From assembly GCA_003978075.1 (NCBI GenBank), contig QOAM01000056.1, positions 1-37,670 on the forward strand: 37,670 nt of DNA, read 5' to 3'. Below, piece after piece: positions 1-7,832 of this stretch. The position numbers and the translations under genes are program-made. Origin of the DNA: Thermodesulfatator sp. (GTDB taxonomy: Bacteria > Desulfobacterota > Thermodesulfobacteria > Thermodesulfobacteriales > Thermodesulfobacteriaceae). The notes below the pieces were generated by a model that ran no database searches, had not been told where the DNA came from, and saw only the letters and a program-made list of their open reading frames with translations. Numbering within the stretch: the first letter of the stretch is position 1; each line of letters opens with the position of its first letter.

Positions 1-420
1 ACCTGATGCCAGACCTCTACCGGCACCTGGCTGATGATAACCGTGGAACCCCTCTGATATCTCTCTTCTACCACCTCCAGAAGGTCCAGGGCCTGGACCC
101 GACTCAGCTGATTCAACCCCCAGTCATCAAGGATGAGCACCTCCACCTTCACCAGGGATTGCATCACCTTGAGATAGCTCCCATCCCCTTTGGCCAGCTC
201 AAGTTCTGACAAGAGCCTCCCCACCCGGTGGTACCTTACCCGGTAGCCCATCAAACAGGCCCGGTGCCCCAGGGCACAGGCAAGGTAGGTCTTACCCACC
301 CCTGTAGGCCCGGTAATGATGAGGTTGTGATACCGCCTAAGCCATCCCTCCCGCAAGCTCCATGATGAAGGCCCGGTTCAAATTCTTCGGAGTATGAAAG
401 TCAATCCCTTCATCTTCGAC
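1..420 (-). pseudogene. istB: IS21-family istB remnant (frameshifted, 5'-truncated)
   Basis: IstB is the AAA+ ATPase that assists the IstA transposase of IS21-type elements. Reading leftwards, the frame from about 358 to the window edge encodes a Walker A motif (TGPTGVGKT), ACALGHRAC, a Walker B-like LILDDWG and a sensor-like VIISQVPVEVWH, all typical of IstB. The preceding homologous stretch (IDFHTPKNLNRAF) lies in a different frame and runs into a stop after ELAGGMA near 337. A one-base shift near 353-357 would rejoin the frames. The N-terminal 60-80 residues are not recognisable, and no istA lies on this side. The 3' end is outside the window. I judge it a dead fragment, although a sequencing indel cannot be excluded for the frameshift alone. 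Confidence 0.8.
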
Positions 421-503
421 CCCCTTCCCGGTAGTAATTCCCTCCCCGGATGTTTTCGTGCTCCAGGGATAGGCCGGGGCTTTCGGTCTGAAGGGGCACC
501 TGA

Positions 504-1706
504 TCAAGCTCCTTCTCCAGAATGGACCCCACACTTTACCTTCTTTTCAGGATCTTTTAGTGGAGAAAGAGCTTCTTCGTTATTCAGAAAGGCGCAACGC
601 AGACCCCCGTGCTCGGTGATGAGGATTGTCTTCCAGGGGATTCCAGTGAGGACCTTAAAGGTTTCAACTCGGCGGGCCGGAAAGATGAGGGTGGCCTGCC
701 AGCCGGAAAAGCGCTCCTGCAAGACCCTTCCTAGGGTGCGATAGAGGGTTGCGAGGCTTCGGGTGTGCAGCCTTCGGCCGTAAGGCGGGTCGGTGACCAG
801 GTATCCGGGGCCGATCTCCGGGGGCCGGAGGTCTCCGATATCGCAACGAAAGACCTTTACCCATTCCGCAAGACCCAGGGCCTCCAAGTTTTTCCGGGTG
901 GCGACGACCATCTTTTCGAGGGCATCGGTAGCAAAGATGAGGGGGCGGTCCGGGGGAGGTTTTTCCCGGGCCCGGGCCTCTTCTCGGAGGTCCTCCCAGA
1001 GGTCCCGTGGAAAATAGGGCCAGGATTGGAAGGGAAAACGGCGCAGGAGTCCCGGGGCGCGTCCCGCGGCGAGCATAGCGGCCTCAGCGGGGATGGTTCC
1101 GGTGCCGCAGAAAGGGTCGACAAGGGGTTGATCTCCCCTCCAGCCCGAGGCCAGGACCAGGGCCGCGGCTAAGTTTTCTCTCAGGACCGCCGGCCCGTGA
1201 CCCACCTTGTAACCCCGACGAAAGAGGTCTCCTGAAGTCTCTATACTTACCGTACAAAGGTCTTTCACCAAACGCACCACCAGTACCAGATCCTCTTTTC
1301 CTTCCCGGATCGATCTTTGGAGTCGGTGGGAAATAACCTCCTCCAAACGTTCCTGAATAGCCCTTTCATGATAAAGGCGGGAACGATAGGAGGTCACCCG
1401 GAGGCGCACGCGGAAACCTTCAGGAATCCAGCACTCCCAGGGGATTTTTCTCGCCCGGCCTTTTAGTTCAGCGAAGGTTTTTACTTTGAAGCGGGCCAGG
1501 CGCAGGAGGATGCGACTGGCCACTCGTAGCCAGAGGTGCGCCTGCAGCATCTCCCTCCATCCGCCCTGAAAAAGCACTCCTCCTTCGATCACCTTTCCCG
1601 AAAGGCCCAGGGCCCGAAGCTCCTGGGCCACAAACCCCTCCAGCCCCGGAGGGGAAACCGCCAGGAACTCCCATATTACTTCCCCCGGCGAGGATCCTCG
1701 AAACAT
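504..1706 (-). CDS. THUMP-domain class I SAM-dependent RNA methyltransferase (RlmL/YpsC type)
   Basis: Predicted N2-guanine methyltransferase acting on rRNA. Of 400 residues, about 15-160 match the ferredoxin-like/THUMP RNA-binding region (SPPGLEGF, HLWLRVASRILLRL, IPWECW). The Rossmann methyltransferase domain follows, with motif I DPFCGTGT at 197-204 and the catalytic DPPYG at 306-310. This is the COG0116 architecture, like the N-terminal half of RlmL, and shorter than fused RlmKL. The ATG at 1706 is the only good start upstream of the conserved region, but it has no clear Shine-Dalgarno sequence. The last 20 or so residues (after FLNNEE) look unconserved and run towards the istB remnant, so the C-terminus may have been altered by the insertion. 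It is divergent from the FmdE gene. The exact target base cannot be read from sequence. Confidence 0.85.
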   Translation of the reverse strand: MFRGSSPGEVIWEFLAVSPPGLEGFVAQELRALGLSGKVIEGGVLFQGGWREMLQAHLWLRVASRILLRLARFKVKTFAELKGRARKIPWECWIPEGFRVRLRVTSYRSRLYHERAIQERLEEVISHRLQRSIREGKEDLVLVVRLVKDLCTVSIETSGDLFRRGYKVGHGPAVLRENLAAALVLASGWRGDQPLVDPFCGTGTIPAEAAMLAAGRAPGLLRRFPFQSWPYFPRDLWEDLREEARAREKPPPDRPLIFATDALEKMVVATRKNLEALGLAEWVKVFRCDIGDLRPPEIGPGYLVTDPPYGRRLHTRSLATLYRTLGRVLQERFSGWQATLIFPARRVETFKVLTGIPWKTILITEHGGLRCAFLNNEEALSPLKDPEKKVKCGVHSGEGA

Positions 1707-1873
1707 AAGTCAAACTTACAAAACAGGAGGAGCTATCCAAGGTTTATCCGCAACAGGTCGACGGAAAAGAAAAGCCCGGGGTCTCCTTGAGTAAAGGATT
1801 TTCTCCGAAAGAGGAAGGGGGTAAGTTAAAGAAGGTCTCTGATTTTCCTCGGAGGTGAGAAAGGAGGGGGGCC

Positions 1874-2494
1874 ATGTCTATCTTTGAGGAGCCTTGGGAA
1901 AAGATCCTTGAGGAATCGGTAAAAATGCACGGACACCTTTGTGCCGGGCAGGTGCTGGGGGTAAGGCTGGCCCTTCTGGGACTGCGCCTCATCGGGATAG
2001 AGGACCCCAAAGGGGCGGATCGGAAAAAATTTCTGGTCTTTGTAGAAATGGATCGCTGCGCTACAGATGCCGTGCAGTCCGTCACCGGGGCCAGCTTGGG
2101 CAAACGCTCCCTCAAGTTTTATGACTACGGGATCATGGCCGCCACCTTTCTCCGCCTGGACACCGGCCAAGCCTTCCGAGTGATCGCCCGGGAGGAGGCC
2201 CGCCAGCTGGCTGATCGCTACTTCCCCGAAATCAAAGACCGCTACCGCAGACAACTTGAGGCCTATCGTCTCATGCCTGAAGAAGAACTTTTTGAGGTTC
2301 AAGAGGTGGAGGTCCCCCTTTCGGAGTTTGACCTTCCGGGAAGACCCCGGCGAAGGGTGAAGTGTGAGGTCTGCGGACTCTATGTGCAGGACGGGCGAGA
2401 TGTGGAACGGGAGGGGCGGATCATGTGCCGGCCTTGTGCTGAAGGAGGGTATTTTCGTCCGAAAGGCCCCCGGACCAGGCCTCCGAAAGCCTGA
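1874..2494 (+). CDS. FmdE-domain protein with C-terminal zinc ribbon
   Basis: The 206-residue protein has an N-terminal FmdE/FwdE domain, named after subunit E of formylmethanofuran dehydrogenase. Its hallmark HGHLCAGQVLG lies at 19-29 (H19, H21 and C23 are candidate metal ligands), followed by a DRCATDAVQ segment. A short C-terminal zinc ribbon follows (CEVC, then CRPC). A strong ribosome site (AAGGAGGGG) precedes the ATG. No other formylmethanofuran dehydrogenase or methanofuran gene is nearby, so a role in that enzyme is unlikely. Stand-alone FmdE proteins in bacteria are often linked to molybdenum/tungsten enzymes, but nothing here shows that. The 3' end overlaps the opposing holB by 74 bp. 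Confidence 0.8.
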   Translation: MSIFEEPWEKILEESVKMHGHLCAGQVLGVRLALLGLRLIGIEDPKGADRKKFLVFVEMDRCATDAVQSVTGASLGKRSLKFYDYGIMAATFLRLDTGQAFRVIAREEARQLADRYFPEIKDRYRRQLEAYRLMPEEELFEVQEVEVPLSEFDLPGRPRRRVKCEVCGLYVQDGRDVEREGRIMCRPCAEGGYFRPKGPRTRPPKA

Positions 2495-3416
2495 AAAGGA
2501 GATAAATGAGACTTAACTCCGGGTTGGCATAGCTTTCAAGACCTTCCCGCACCCGTTCCACCTCTTCGGCCAGGGAAAAGATATCTTTTGCCGGAGCGGG
2601 TTCGGGAAGCCCCGGAGGGTAAGGCCTCAGGCCCCGGTCGGCAAGAAAGGAATGCCAGAGCCAGAGTTCCAGAAGATAGAGGAGATCCGGGAGGCGATCC
2701 TTTCGGGCTCCCAAGGCCTCTACGGCCTTGAGCTGCAGCCCCGGGTCCTCGCTGCGGGCCGCGGCAGCCAAGCGATGAAGGTCTTCGAGCAGTCCGGCCC
2801 GGGAAAACCGGAGGGCTCGCCCTAGACTGCCCTCGGCCAAGAGGGCCAGGACTTGGGCCTCCTCTGGAGAAAGGTTAAATCGCTCCATCAGGAGTCCTTC
2901 TAAAACTTCCGGGGAAAGGGCCCGGAAGCGCACCACCTGGGTCCGCGAGACAATGGTGGGTAGCAGCCTTTCTGTGGACACCGCGGTAAGGAAAAAATGG
3001 GCGTAAGCCGGAGGCTCCTCCAAGGACTTGAGGAGGGCATTGGCCGCCTCGGGGGTAAGCCTTTCGGCCTCTTGCACTAGAACGATCTTCGCGGGGGCCT
3101 CCAGAGGAGGATAGCGCAGGAAGCGCTCCGCCTCCCGCACCCGCGCCAAAGAGATCCTTTCCCCCTCGCGGGAAAGAACCAGGAAGTCTGGATGGGTTCC
3201 TCGCAACAGCTTGCCGCAAGCTCGACATTGAGCACAGGCCTTGCGGGACTCGCAGAAGAGTTCTGCCGTTAGGGCCCGTACCGCAGTGGCCTTGCCCGTA
3301 CCCTCCGGACCCACCAGGAGATAAGCGTGGGCCAGGCGGCCTTGCTCTAGGGCCTGCCGGAAGAGGTTAACCGCCGTAGGCTGTCCGCGGAGATCCCTCA
3401 GGGAGCAGAGATCCAT
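2421..3416 (-). CDS. holB: DNA polymerase III subunit delta'
   Basis: Clamp-loader subunit that helps load the beta clamp on primed DNA. Of 331 residues, the AAA+ region starts near residue 8 with HAYLLVGPEGTGKAT (P-loop 36-42). A zinc module (C55, C61, C64, C67) follows, then the delta'-typical ALLKSLEEPP and the SRTQ sensor-like motif. The C-terminal third is helical, as in clamp-loader collar domains. The intact GKA P-loop is closer to the DnaX-like bacterial type than to E. coli delta', which lacks it. It is last in the long minus-strand operon, and its start lies 50 bp inside murA, suggesting translational coupling. The last 20 or so residues overlap the convergent FmdE gene. Confidence 0.9.
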   Translation of the reverse strand: MDLCSLRDLRGQPTAVNLFRQALEQGRLAHAYLLVGPEGTGKATAVRALTAELFCESRKACAQCRACGKLLRGTHPDFLVLSREGERISLARVREAERFLRYPPLEAPAKIVLVQEAERLTPEAANALLKSLEEPPAYAHFFLTAVSTERLLPTIVSRTQVVRFRALSPEVLEGLLMERFNLSPEEAQVLALLAEGSLGRALRFSRAGLLEDLHRLAAAARSEDPGLQLKAVEALGARKDRLPDLLYLLELWLWHSFLADRGLRPYPPGLPEPAPAKDIFSLAEEVERVREGLESYANPELSLIYLLFRLSEAWSGGLSDENTLLQHKAGT

Positions 3417-4683
3417 CTACACGCCTCCTCAAGCGCGCCCCCAGCCTCCTTAACTTTTCCTCCAGGGCCTCGTAGCCCCGGTCCAGGTGTTCCAGCCCGT
3501 AAATCCGGCTCGTCCCCTCAGCCGCGAGAGCCGCCAACACCAGAGAAGCCCCGGCCCTTAGATCTTGGGCCTGCACCTCCGCCCCTTGAAGGACTGTAGG
3601 CCCCCGGACAAAGGCCGTACGCCCTTCTTGCTCAATCTCCGCCCCCATCCGCTGGAGCTCTGGGACATGCCGAAAGCGATTCTCAAAGAGGTTTTCCGTA
3701 ATCCGGGAGAGCCCGTGGGCCTGCGTAAGCAGGACCATGATCTGGGCTTGGAGGTCCGTGGGGAAACCAGGATAAGGGGCGGTGGCCACCTTGAGAGGGC
3801 GGAGAGGTCCTGGGGCATAGGCGTAAAGCCGATCCCCTTCCCAATCCACCTCCAGGCCGGCCTCGCGTAGTTTGAGAATGGGGGCCTCAAGATGGGTAGG
3901 CTCCGTACCGGTAACCGTGATCTCCCCTCGGCAAATCCCCGCAAGCATCAGGTAAGTTCCGGCCTCGATGCGGTCTGGGATAATGGCTACCGGGCCTTCA
4001 GGAGGTCTCAGCTCTCGCCCACCTTCGATCTCCAGCACCCCTGTGCCGAGCCCCTTGATCTTTGCCCCCATAGTCTGGAGGAACTTTCCCAGGAAATCCA
4101 CCTCGGGTTCCCGCGCGGCGTTAATAAGACGGGTGCGGCCCCGGGCCCGTACCGCTGCCAGAAGGAGATTCTCCGTGGCGGTCACTGAGGGAAAGTCCAA
4201 CACAATCTCCGCCCCTCGAAGGCCCCTCGGAGCCTCTACCAGGATATTACTCCCTTCCTGCACCTCGGCCCCCATGAGGGAGAGACCTCGGAGGTGGAGA
4301 TCCACTGGGCGAGGTCCTATGGGACACCCCCCGGGTTTGGCCACCAGGGCTCGGCCCAGTCTAGCGATGAGCGGCCCCAGCACCAGGATGGAGGCCCGCA
4401 TCCGGCTCACTAAAGTATAAGGGGCCTGCCACCCCTCCACCCCTCGGGAATCCACAGCCAGGACCTCTCCTTCCCACCAAAAAGAGGCCCCGAGATGCTC
4501 CAAAAGATCTAACATGGTGTAAAGGTCCAGCAGGCGAGGCACCCGGATAAAACGATAAACTCCCGGGACCAGCAGGGTCGCCGCTAGGACCGGCAAAACG
4601 GCGTTCTTGGCCCCGCTTACCCGCACTTCCCCAGAGAGTCTGAATCCTCCTTCCACCTCCAGATATTCCGTGCCATCCTTCAT
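3367..4683 (-). CDS. murA: UDP-N-acetylglucosamine 1-carboxyvinyltransferase (MurA)
   Basis: Catalyses the first committed step of peptidoglycan synthesis, transferring enolpyruvate from PEP to UDP-GlcNAc in the cytoplasm. The 438-residue length is close to the usual 420. SGAKNA gives K26 and N27, the conserved substrate-contacting pair. The active-site loop reads KPGGCPIGPRPVDLH with the catalytic cysteine at C120, so this is the Cys form normally sensitive to fosfomycin rather than the Asp-substituted resistant form. A late IEAGTYL motif is also conserved. The ATG overlaps the prmC stop as ATGA. It is in operon with uppP, so both lipid-carrier recycling and wall-precursor synthesis are on one transcript. 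Confidence 0.95.
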   Translation of the reverse strand: MKDGTEYLEVEGGFRLSGEVRVSGAKNAVLPVLAATLLVPGVYRFIRVPRLLDLYTMLDLLEHLGASFWWEGEVLAVDSRGVEGWQAPYTLVSRMRASILVLGPLIARLGRALVAKPGGCPIGPRPVDLHLRGLSLMGAEVQEGSNILVEAPRGLRGAEIVLDFPSVTATENLLLAAVRARGRTRLINAAREPEVDFLGKFLQTMGAKIKGLGTGVLEIEGGRELRPPEGPVAIIPDRIEAGTYLMLAGICRGEITVTGTEPTHLEAPILKLREAGLEVDWEGDRLYAYAPGPLRPLKVATAPYPGFPTDLQAQIMVLLTQAHGLSRITENLFENRFRHVPELQRMGAEIEQEGRTAFVRGPTVLQGAEVQAQDLRAGASLVLAALAAEGTSRIYGLEHLDRGYEALEEKLRRLGARLRRRVDGSLLPEGSPRTAYGG

Positions 4684-5510
4684 GCGAATACCCCCACACG
4701 CGCGTATCCCAAGAGATCTTTATAAAATTTCACCCGCCATCCTTCTTGTTGAGCCAGATTTTCCACGGCTTTTTGCTGATTATAGCCTATTTCCAGAAAA
4801 AGTTTTCCTTTAGGCCTCAAATATCTGCGGGCTTCGGCCAGAGTGCGGCGAATATAGTCCAGCCCGTCCGGGCCCCCGTCCAAGGCCTCCGGAGGCTCGT
4901 ATTCCCGTACCTCTCGGGGGAGCTCCTTCCATTCTTCTCGACTCACATAAGGGGGGTTGGAGACCACGGCGGCAAAGGCCCGGGAAGCCTTTATCGGAGA
5001 GAGCCAGTCTCCGCGGACCAGGAGGAGACGCTGAGCGAGGCCATAGCGCGCAAGGTTCTCTCGGGCCACGGAGAGGGCCTCCGCCCGGCACTCCACCCCG
5101 ATCCCTTGAGAAAAGCGGCCCTCAAGGAGGAGAGTAATGAGCACTACCCCGGAGCCTACCCCTAATTCTAAGATCGGTCCCGGAGGGAGATCCTCGCTGA
5201 GCACGGCTTCTACCAGAATTTCGGTCTCCGGACGAGGGATGAGGACCCCGGGCCTTATGGTAAAGACCCGCCCGTAAAATTCCACCTCTCTCAAGAGATA
5301 GGCCAGGGGGACTCCCCGAGCCCTTTCTTCTAAAAGTTCGCGGAAGGCCTCCTCCGACACCGGTCTTTCGAGGTAAAGGTAAAGGTCCAGGGGTTTAAGC
5401 CCCAGGAGGTGGCCCAGCAGGACGCGGGTTTCGATAAGAGCCTCTTCCGGCGGGAGCCCGGCCTGGACCAGGAACTCCTTTCCCAAGGCCAGGGCCTCCC
5501 GGATCCGCAT
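4680..5510 (-). CDS. prmC: Release factor glutamine N5-methyltransferase
   Basis: Methylates the glutamine of the GGQ motif in peptide-release factors RF1/RF2, using SAM. The 276-residue protein has the PrmC N-terminal helical domain, then IPRPETE at 91-97, the SAM-binding LELGVGSG near 114-121 and the catalytic NPPYVS at 185-190. The ATG at 5510 shares its A with the upstream stop (TGATG), whereas a TTG one codon earlier is also possible. prfA, the common partner, is not here. It lies between a second small methyltransferase and murA in the operon. Confidence 0.93.
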   Translation of the reverse strand: MRIREALALGKEFLVQAGLPPEEALIETRVLLGHLLGLKPLDLYLYLERPVSEEAFRELLEERARGVPLAYLLREVEFYGRVFTIRPGVLIPRPETEILVEAVLSEDLPPGPILELGVGSGVVLITLLLEGRFSQGIGVECRAEALSVARENLARYGLAQRLLLVRGDWLSPIKASRAFAAVVSNPPYVSREEWKELPREVREYEPPEALDGGPDGLDYIRRTLAEARRYLRPKGKLFLEIGYNQQKAVENLAQQEGWRVKFYKDLLGYARVGVFA

Positions 5511-6133
5511 CAAAAGCCTTTGGGACGCAGACGATTGAGGACGATTTCGTAGACCTCCTCCCCGGACCGCAACCGCCTCAAGCTATGGGCTACTTCAAAT
5601 TCCACTTCCGCCCGCTTCAAAAAGGGGACGAGCACACGGGCCCTCTCCCGAGAATGGGCGAGGTAGATTTCCCCTCCCGGCAGGAGATAGCGGCGAAAGA
5701 TCTGGAGAAGGGGCTCGAAAAGTCGGCCGGCATAGACTATTTCCGCCCCCAGGATGACCTCGAACTCCCCCAGATCCATGGGTTTAAACCAGTCAAGCCG
5801 GGCTACACGCACCTCCAGGCCGTTGACCTCCGCCGAGCGGCGGATGAGTTCCAGGGGCCGGGGTTCGTAGTCTGTAAGGGTAACCTGATGTCCGAAAGCC
5901 GCAGCCGCCAGTCCCGGAAGCCCCAGACCGGCCCAGATCTCCAGCACTCGCTTGGAGGGCTCCAGAGTGGCCACAAAGTCCGCCAAGACCAAGGAGGCTT
6001 CCCAGATCTTGGCCCAGAAGGGGAAATCCGCAAGCCCTTGGCCCTCTTGCTGAAAGTAGAAATCGAGATCTCGGGGCTTGACCACCACCAGTTCCCGATC
6101 GCGGATCTTCACGATCTCCTGGGTTAGATTCAC
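5510..6133 (-). CDS. Small class I SAM-dependent methyltransferase (METTL21/lysine-methyltransferase-like)
   Basis: The 207-residue Rossmann-fold methyltransferase has a SAM-binding motif I (VLEIWAGLGLPGLAAA) and an acidic loop LTDYEP at the end of strand 2. Its AEIVYAGRLFEPL segment recalls the post-IV region of METTL21/ETF-beta-type protein lysine methyltransferases. The FPFWAKIWEAS segment before motif I is also typical of that group, where WP-x-x-W precedes the SAM domain. The substrate cannot be read from sequence. Location beside prmC suggests a translation-related protein target, but that is inference. It starts with GTG overlapping the uppP-fusion stop (GTGA) and its own stop touches prmC. 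Confidence 0.75.
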   Translation of the reverse strand: MNLTQEIVKIRDRELVVVKPRDLDFYFQQEGQGLADFPFWAKIWEASLVLADFVATLEPSKRVLEIWAGLGLPGLAAAAFGHQVTLTDYEPRPLELIRRSAEVNGLEVRVARLDWFKPMDLGEFEVILGAEIVYAGRLFEPLLQIFRRYLLPGGEIYLAHSRERARVLVPFLKRAEVEFEVAHSLRRLRSGEEVYEIVLNRLRPKGF

Positions 6134-7830
6134 GGCTCTCTCCTTCGGCCCAGTTTTACTTTAATATAGCGTAAACGCCCCTTGTGCCAAACTCGGAGGC
6201 CCAGCACCTCCCCGGGTTCCCGGCCCAGGACCAAGGCCTGGAGTTCTACCGGCTCATAGAGGGGGCGTCCTGCGCCCTCCAGGATTACATCTCCTCCCAC
6301 GGGATAAACCCGATTCCCTAAGGCCTGCACCTCCGAACCGGCCACGAGACCAGCTCGGGCCGCAGGACTCCCCGGATAGACCCGGAGCACCAGGAGCCCG
6401 AAACTCTGTTTGAGCCCTAAGGCTCTGCGCACCACCGGGGTCAAAGCCACCGTCTCTACCCCGAGCCAGGCCCACTCCACCTCTCCTTGGGTCAGAAACT
6501 TTTTTACGGATAGGCGGAGCAGCCAGCCTGGCACAGCGCTTCGCAATGCGGCTTGGGCCAAGTCCACAAATCCGGCCACCTCGCCTTGAGGAGAAAAGAG
6601 GAAGCCCTCCTTGAAGACAGGGCTATAAATCCCGAAGCGGACCGTCTCCAGGAGCCCCCGCAACCTACTCTCTTTAGGAGCCTGCACCACCCAGGCCGGG
6701 TAAACCCGCAGGGGTATCGAGGAGGTCACCAGGTGGAGGAAGGTCCCGGGGGCGGGGAAAGTCTTGGCGAAAAGCAGGCGGCTCCTTTCGCGCACCTGAT
6801 GGGGCAAACGCAAGAAGGCCAGGTCCAGGTAACCGTCATAGCCTTCAAGATGCACCGGAAAGCTCCGGCCATCGGGAAAGACGGCCTCCAGGAAGGGGGC
6901 TCCTTTAACTCGTGCATAATCAGCCAAGAGAAAGCGCCCTCCGGGAAGAAGGAGGGCCGGGGTGAGGCTTTCCGGCGGCGGGTCCGAGAGGTTTTCCAGG
7001 GGGATTTCCCGGGTGAGCACCGTCACCACCCGGGAATAAGGGGTGGCTGCCTGGACCGGAGTCCCAAAAAGAAAGAAGATCGTTGCTGCCAGGGCCACCC
7101 GATAGATTACAAAGGGATAGAAGGTGTGTCTTCGCAGAAAGGAAAGGAGAAAGGATATGGCCAGCAGACCGGCCGTCAAGGCCCCGAGAAATCCGCTAAG
7201 CATTACTAGAAAGGGAAGGCCCTGCTGACATCCCCGCAAGGCCCCTAAAAGGCCCGCCCCGGCGATAATGGGGGCGGAAAGGAGAAAGGAAAAACGGGCG
7301 GCTTCAGGGCGGGAAAGGCCCAAGAGGAGGGCCGCGGCCATGGTAATGCCGCTGCGGGAGGTCCCGGGAAAGAGGGCTAGGGCCTGAGCTAGGCCTATCC
7401 CTAGGGCCTCTCCCCATCCCAGGTCCTCCGCACGCCGGCGCTTGCGCCCCAAGATTTCTCCCAAGATCAGGGGCAGACTCATCAGGGCCAAAAAGAAGGA
7501 TACAGAGATAGGGGTGCGAAAACGGGCCTCAATTATATCCGCCAGCAGGAGCCCTGCCAGCCCTCCAGGCACGGTGGCCCAAAGGATGAGGAGAAACAGC
7601 CTTCGGCCAGGCCCTCCAGGACCCAGGTCGCCCAGCATCCCCAGCCAATCCCGTCGAAAGTAAAGGAGGACCGCCAGCAGGGTCCCCAGATGAATGAAGG
7701 CGTCAAAGGCCAGCCCTCCGTGGAACCTTAAGAGGTCCTCCACCAGCACCAGATGCCCGGAACTGGAAATAGGAAGAAACTCCGTAAGCCCTTGCAGGAC
7801 CCCCAAAATACCCGCCTGCCAGACCTCCAT
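6130..7830 (-). CDS. uppP: Undecaprenyl-diphosphatase fused to a degenerate HtrA-like domain and PDZ domain
   Basis: Residues 1-255 are a complete UppP/BacA: E17 in EFLPISSSGH, the PGTSRSG motif at 155-161, many membrane segments and the usual final FLRRH...PFVIYR helix. UppP dephosphorylates undecaprenyl diphosphate, recycling the lipid carrier for wall synthesis. Instead of stopping, the frame continues through a helix ending in GTPVQAA, which resembles a signal-peptide end, into about 310 extra residues. Residues 285-425 follow an HtrA/DegP pattern: LPGGRFLLADYARV at the catalytic His site (Tyr instead of His), YLDLAFLRL retaining the Asp, and SPVFKEGFLFSPQGEVAGF where NSGGP should be (no catalytic Ser). 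A PDZ domain (about 455-560; PGSPAARAGLVAGSEV) ends the protein. The tail is probably periplasmic and proteolytically dead. The gene starts 2 nt after corA. Confidence 0.88.
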   Translation of the reverse strand: MEVWQAGILGVLQGLTEFLPISSSGHLVLVEDLLRFHGGLAFDAFIHLGTLLAVLLYFRRDWLGMLGDLGPGGPGRRLFLLILWATVPGGLAGLLLADIIEARFRTPISVSFFLALMSLPLILGEILGRKRRRAEDLGWGEALGIGLAQALALFPGTSRSGITMAAALLLGLSRPEAARFSFLLSAPIIAGAGLLGALRGCQQGLPFLVMLSGFLGALTAGLLAISFLLSFLRRHTFYPFVIYRVALAATIFFLFGTPVQAATPYSRVVTVLTREIPLENLSDPPPESLTPALLLPGGRFLLADYARVKGAPFLEAVFPDGRSFPVHLEGYDGYLDLAFLRLPHQVRERSRLLFAKTFPAPGTFLHLVTSSIPLRVYPAWVVQAPKESRLRGLLETVRFGIYSPVFKEGFLFSPQGEVAGFVDLAQAALRSAVPGWLLRLSVKKFLTQGEVEWAWLGVETVALTPVVRRALGLKQSFGLLVLRVYPGSPAARAGLVAGSEVQALGNRVYPVGGDVILEGAGRPLYEPVELQALVLGREPGEVLGLRVWHKGRLRYIKVKLGRRREP

Positions 7831-7832
7831 GG

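Noticed and set aside
2094..2112. Antisense and alternative-frame ORFs over most genes
   Set aside because: These follow from high GC and strong third-position bias; none has motifs or ribosome sites of its own.
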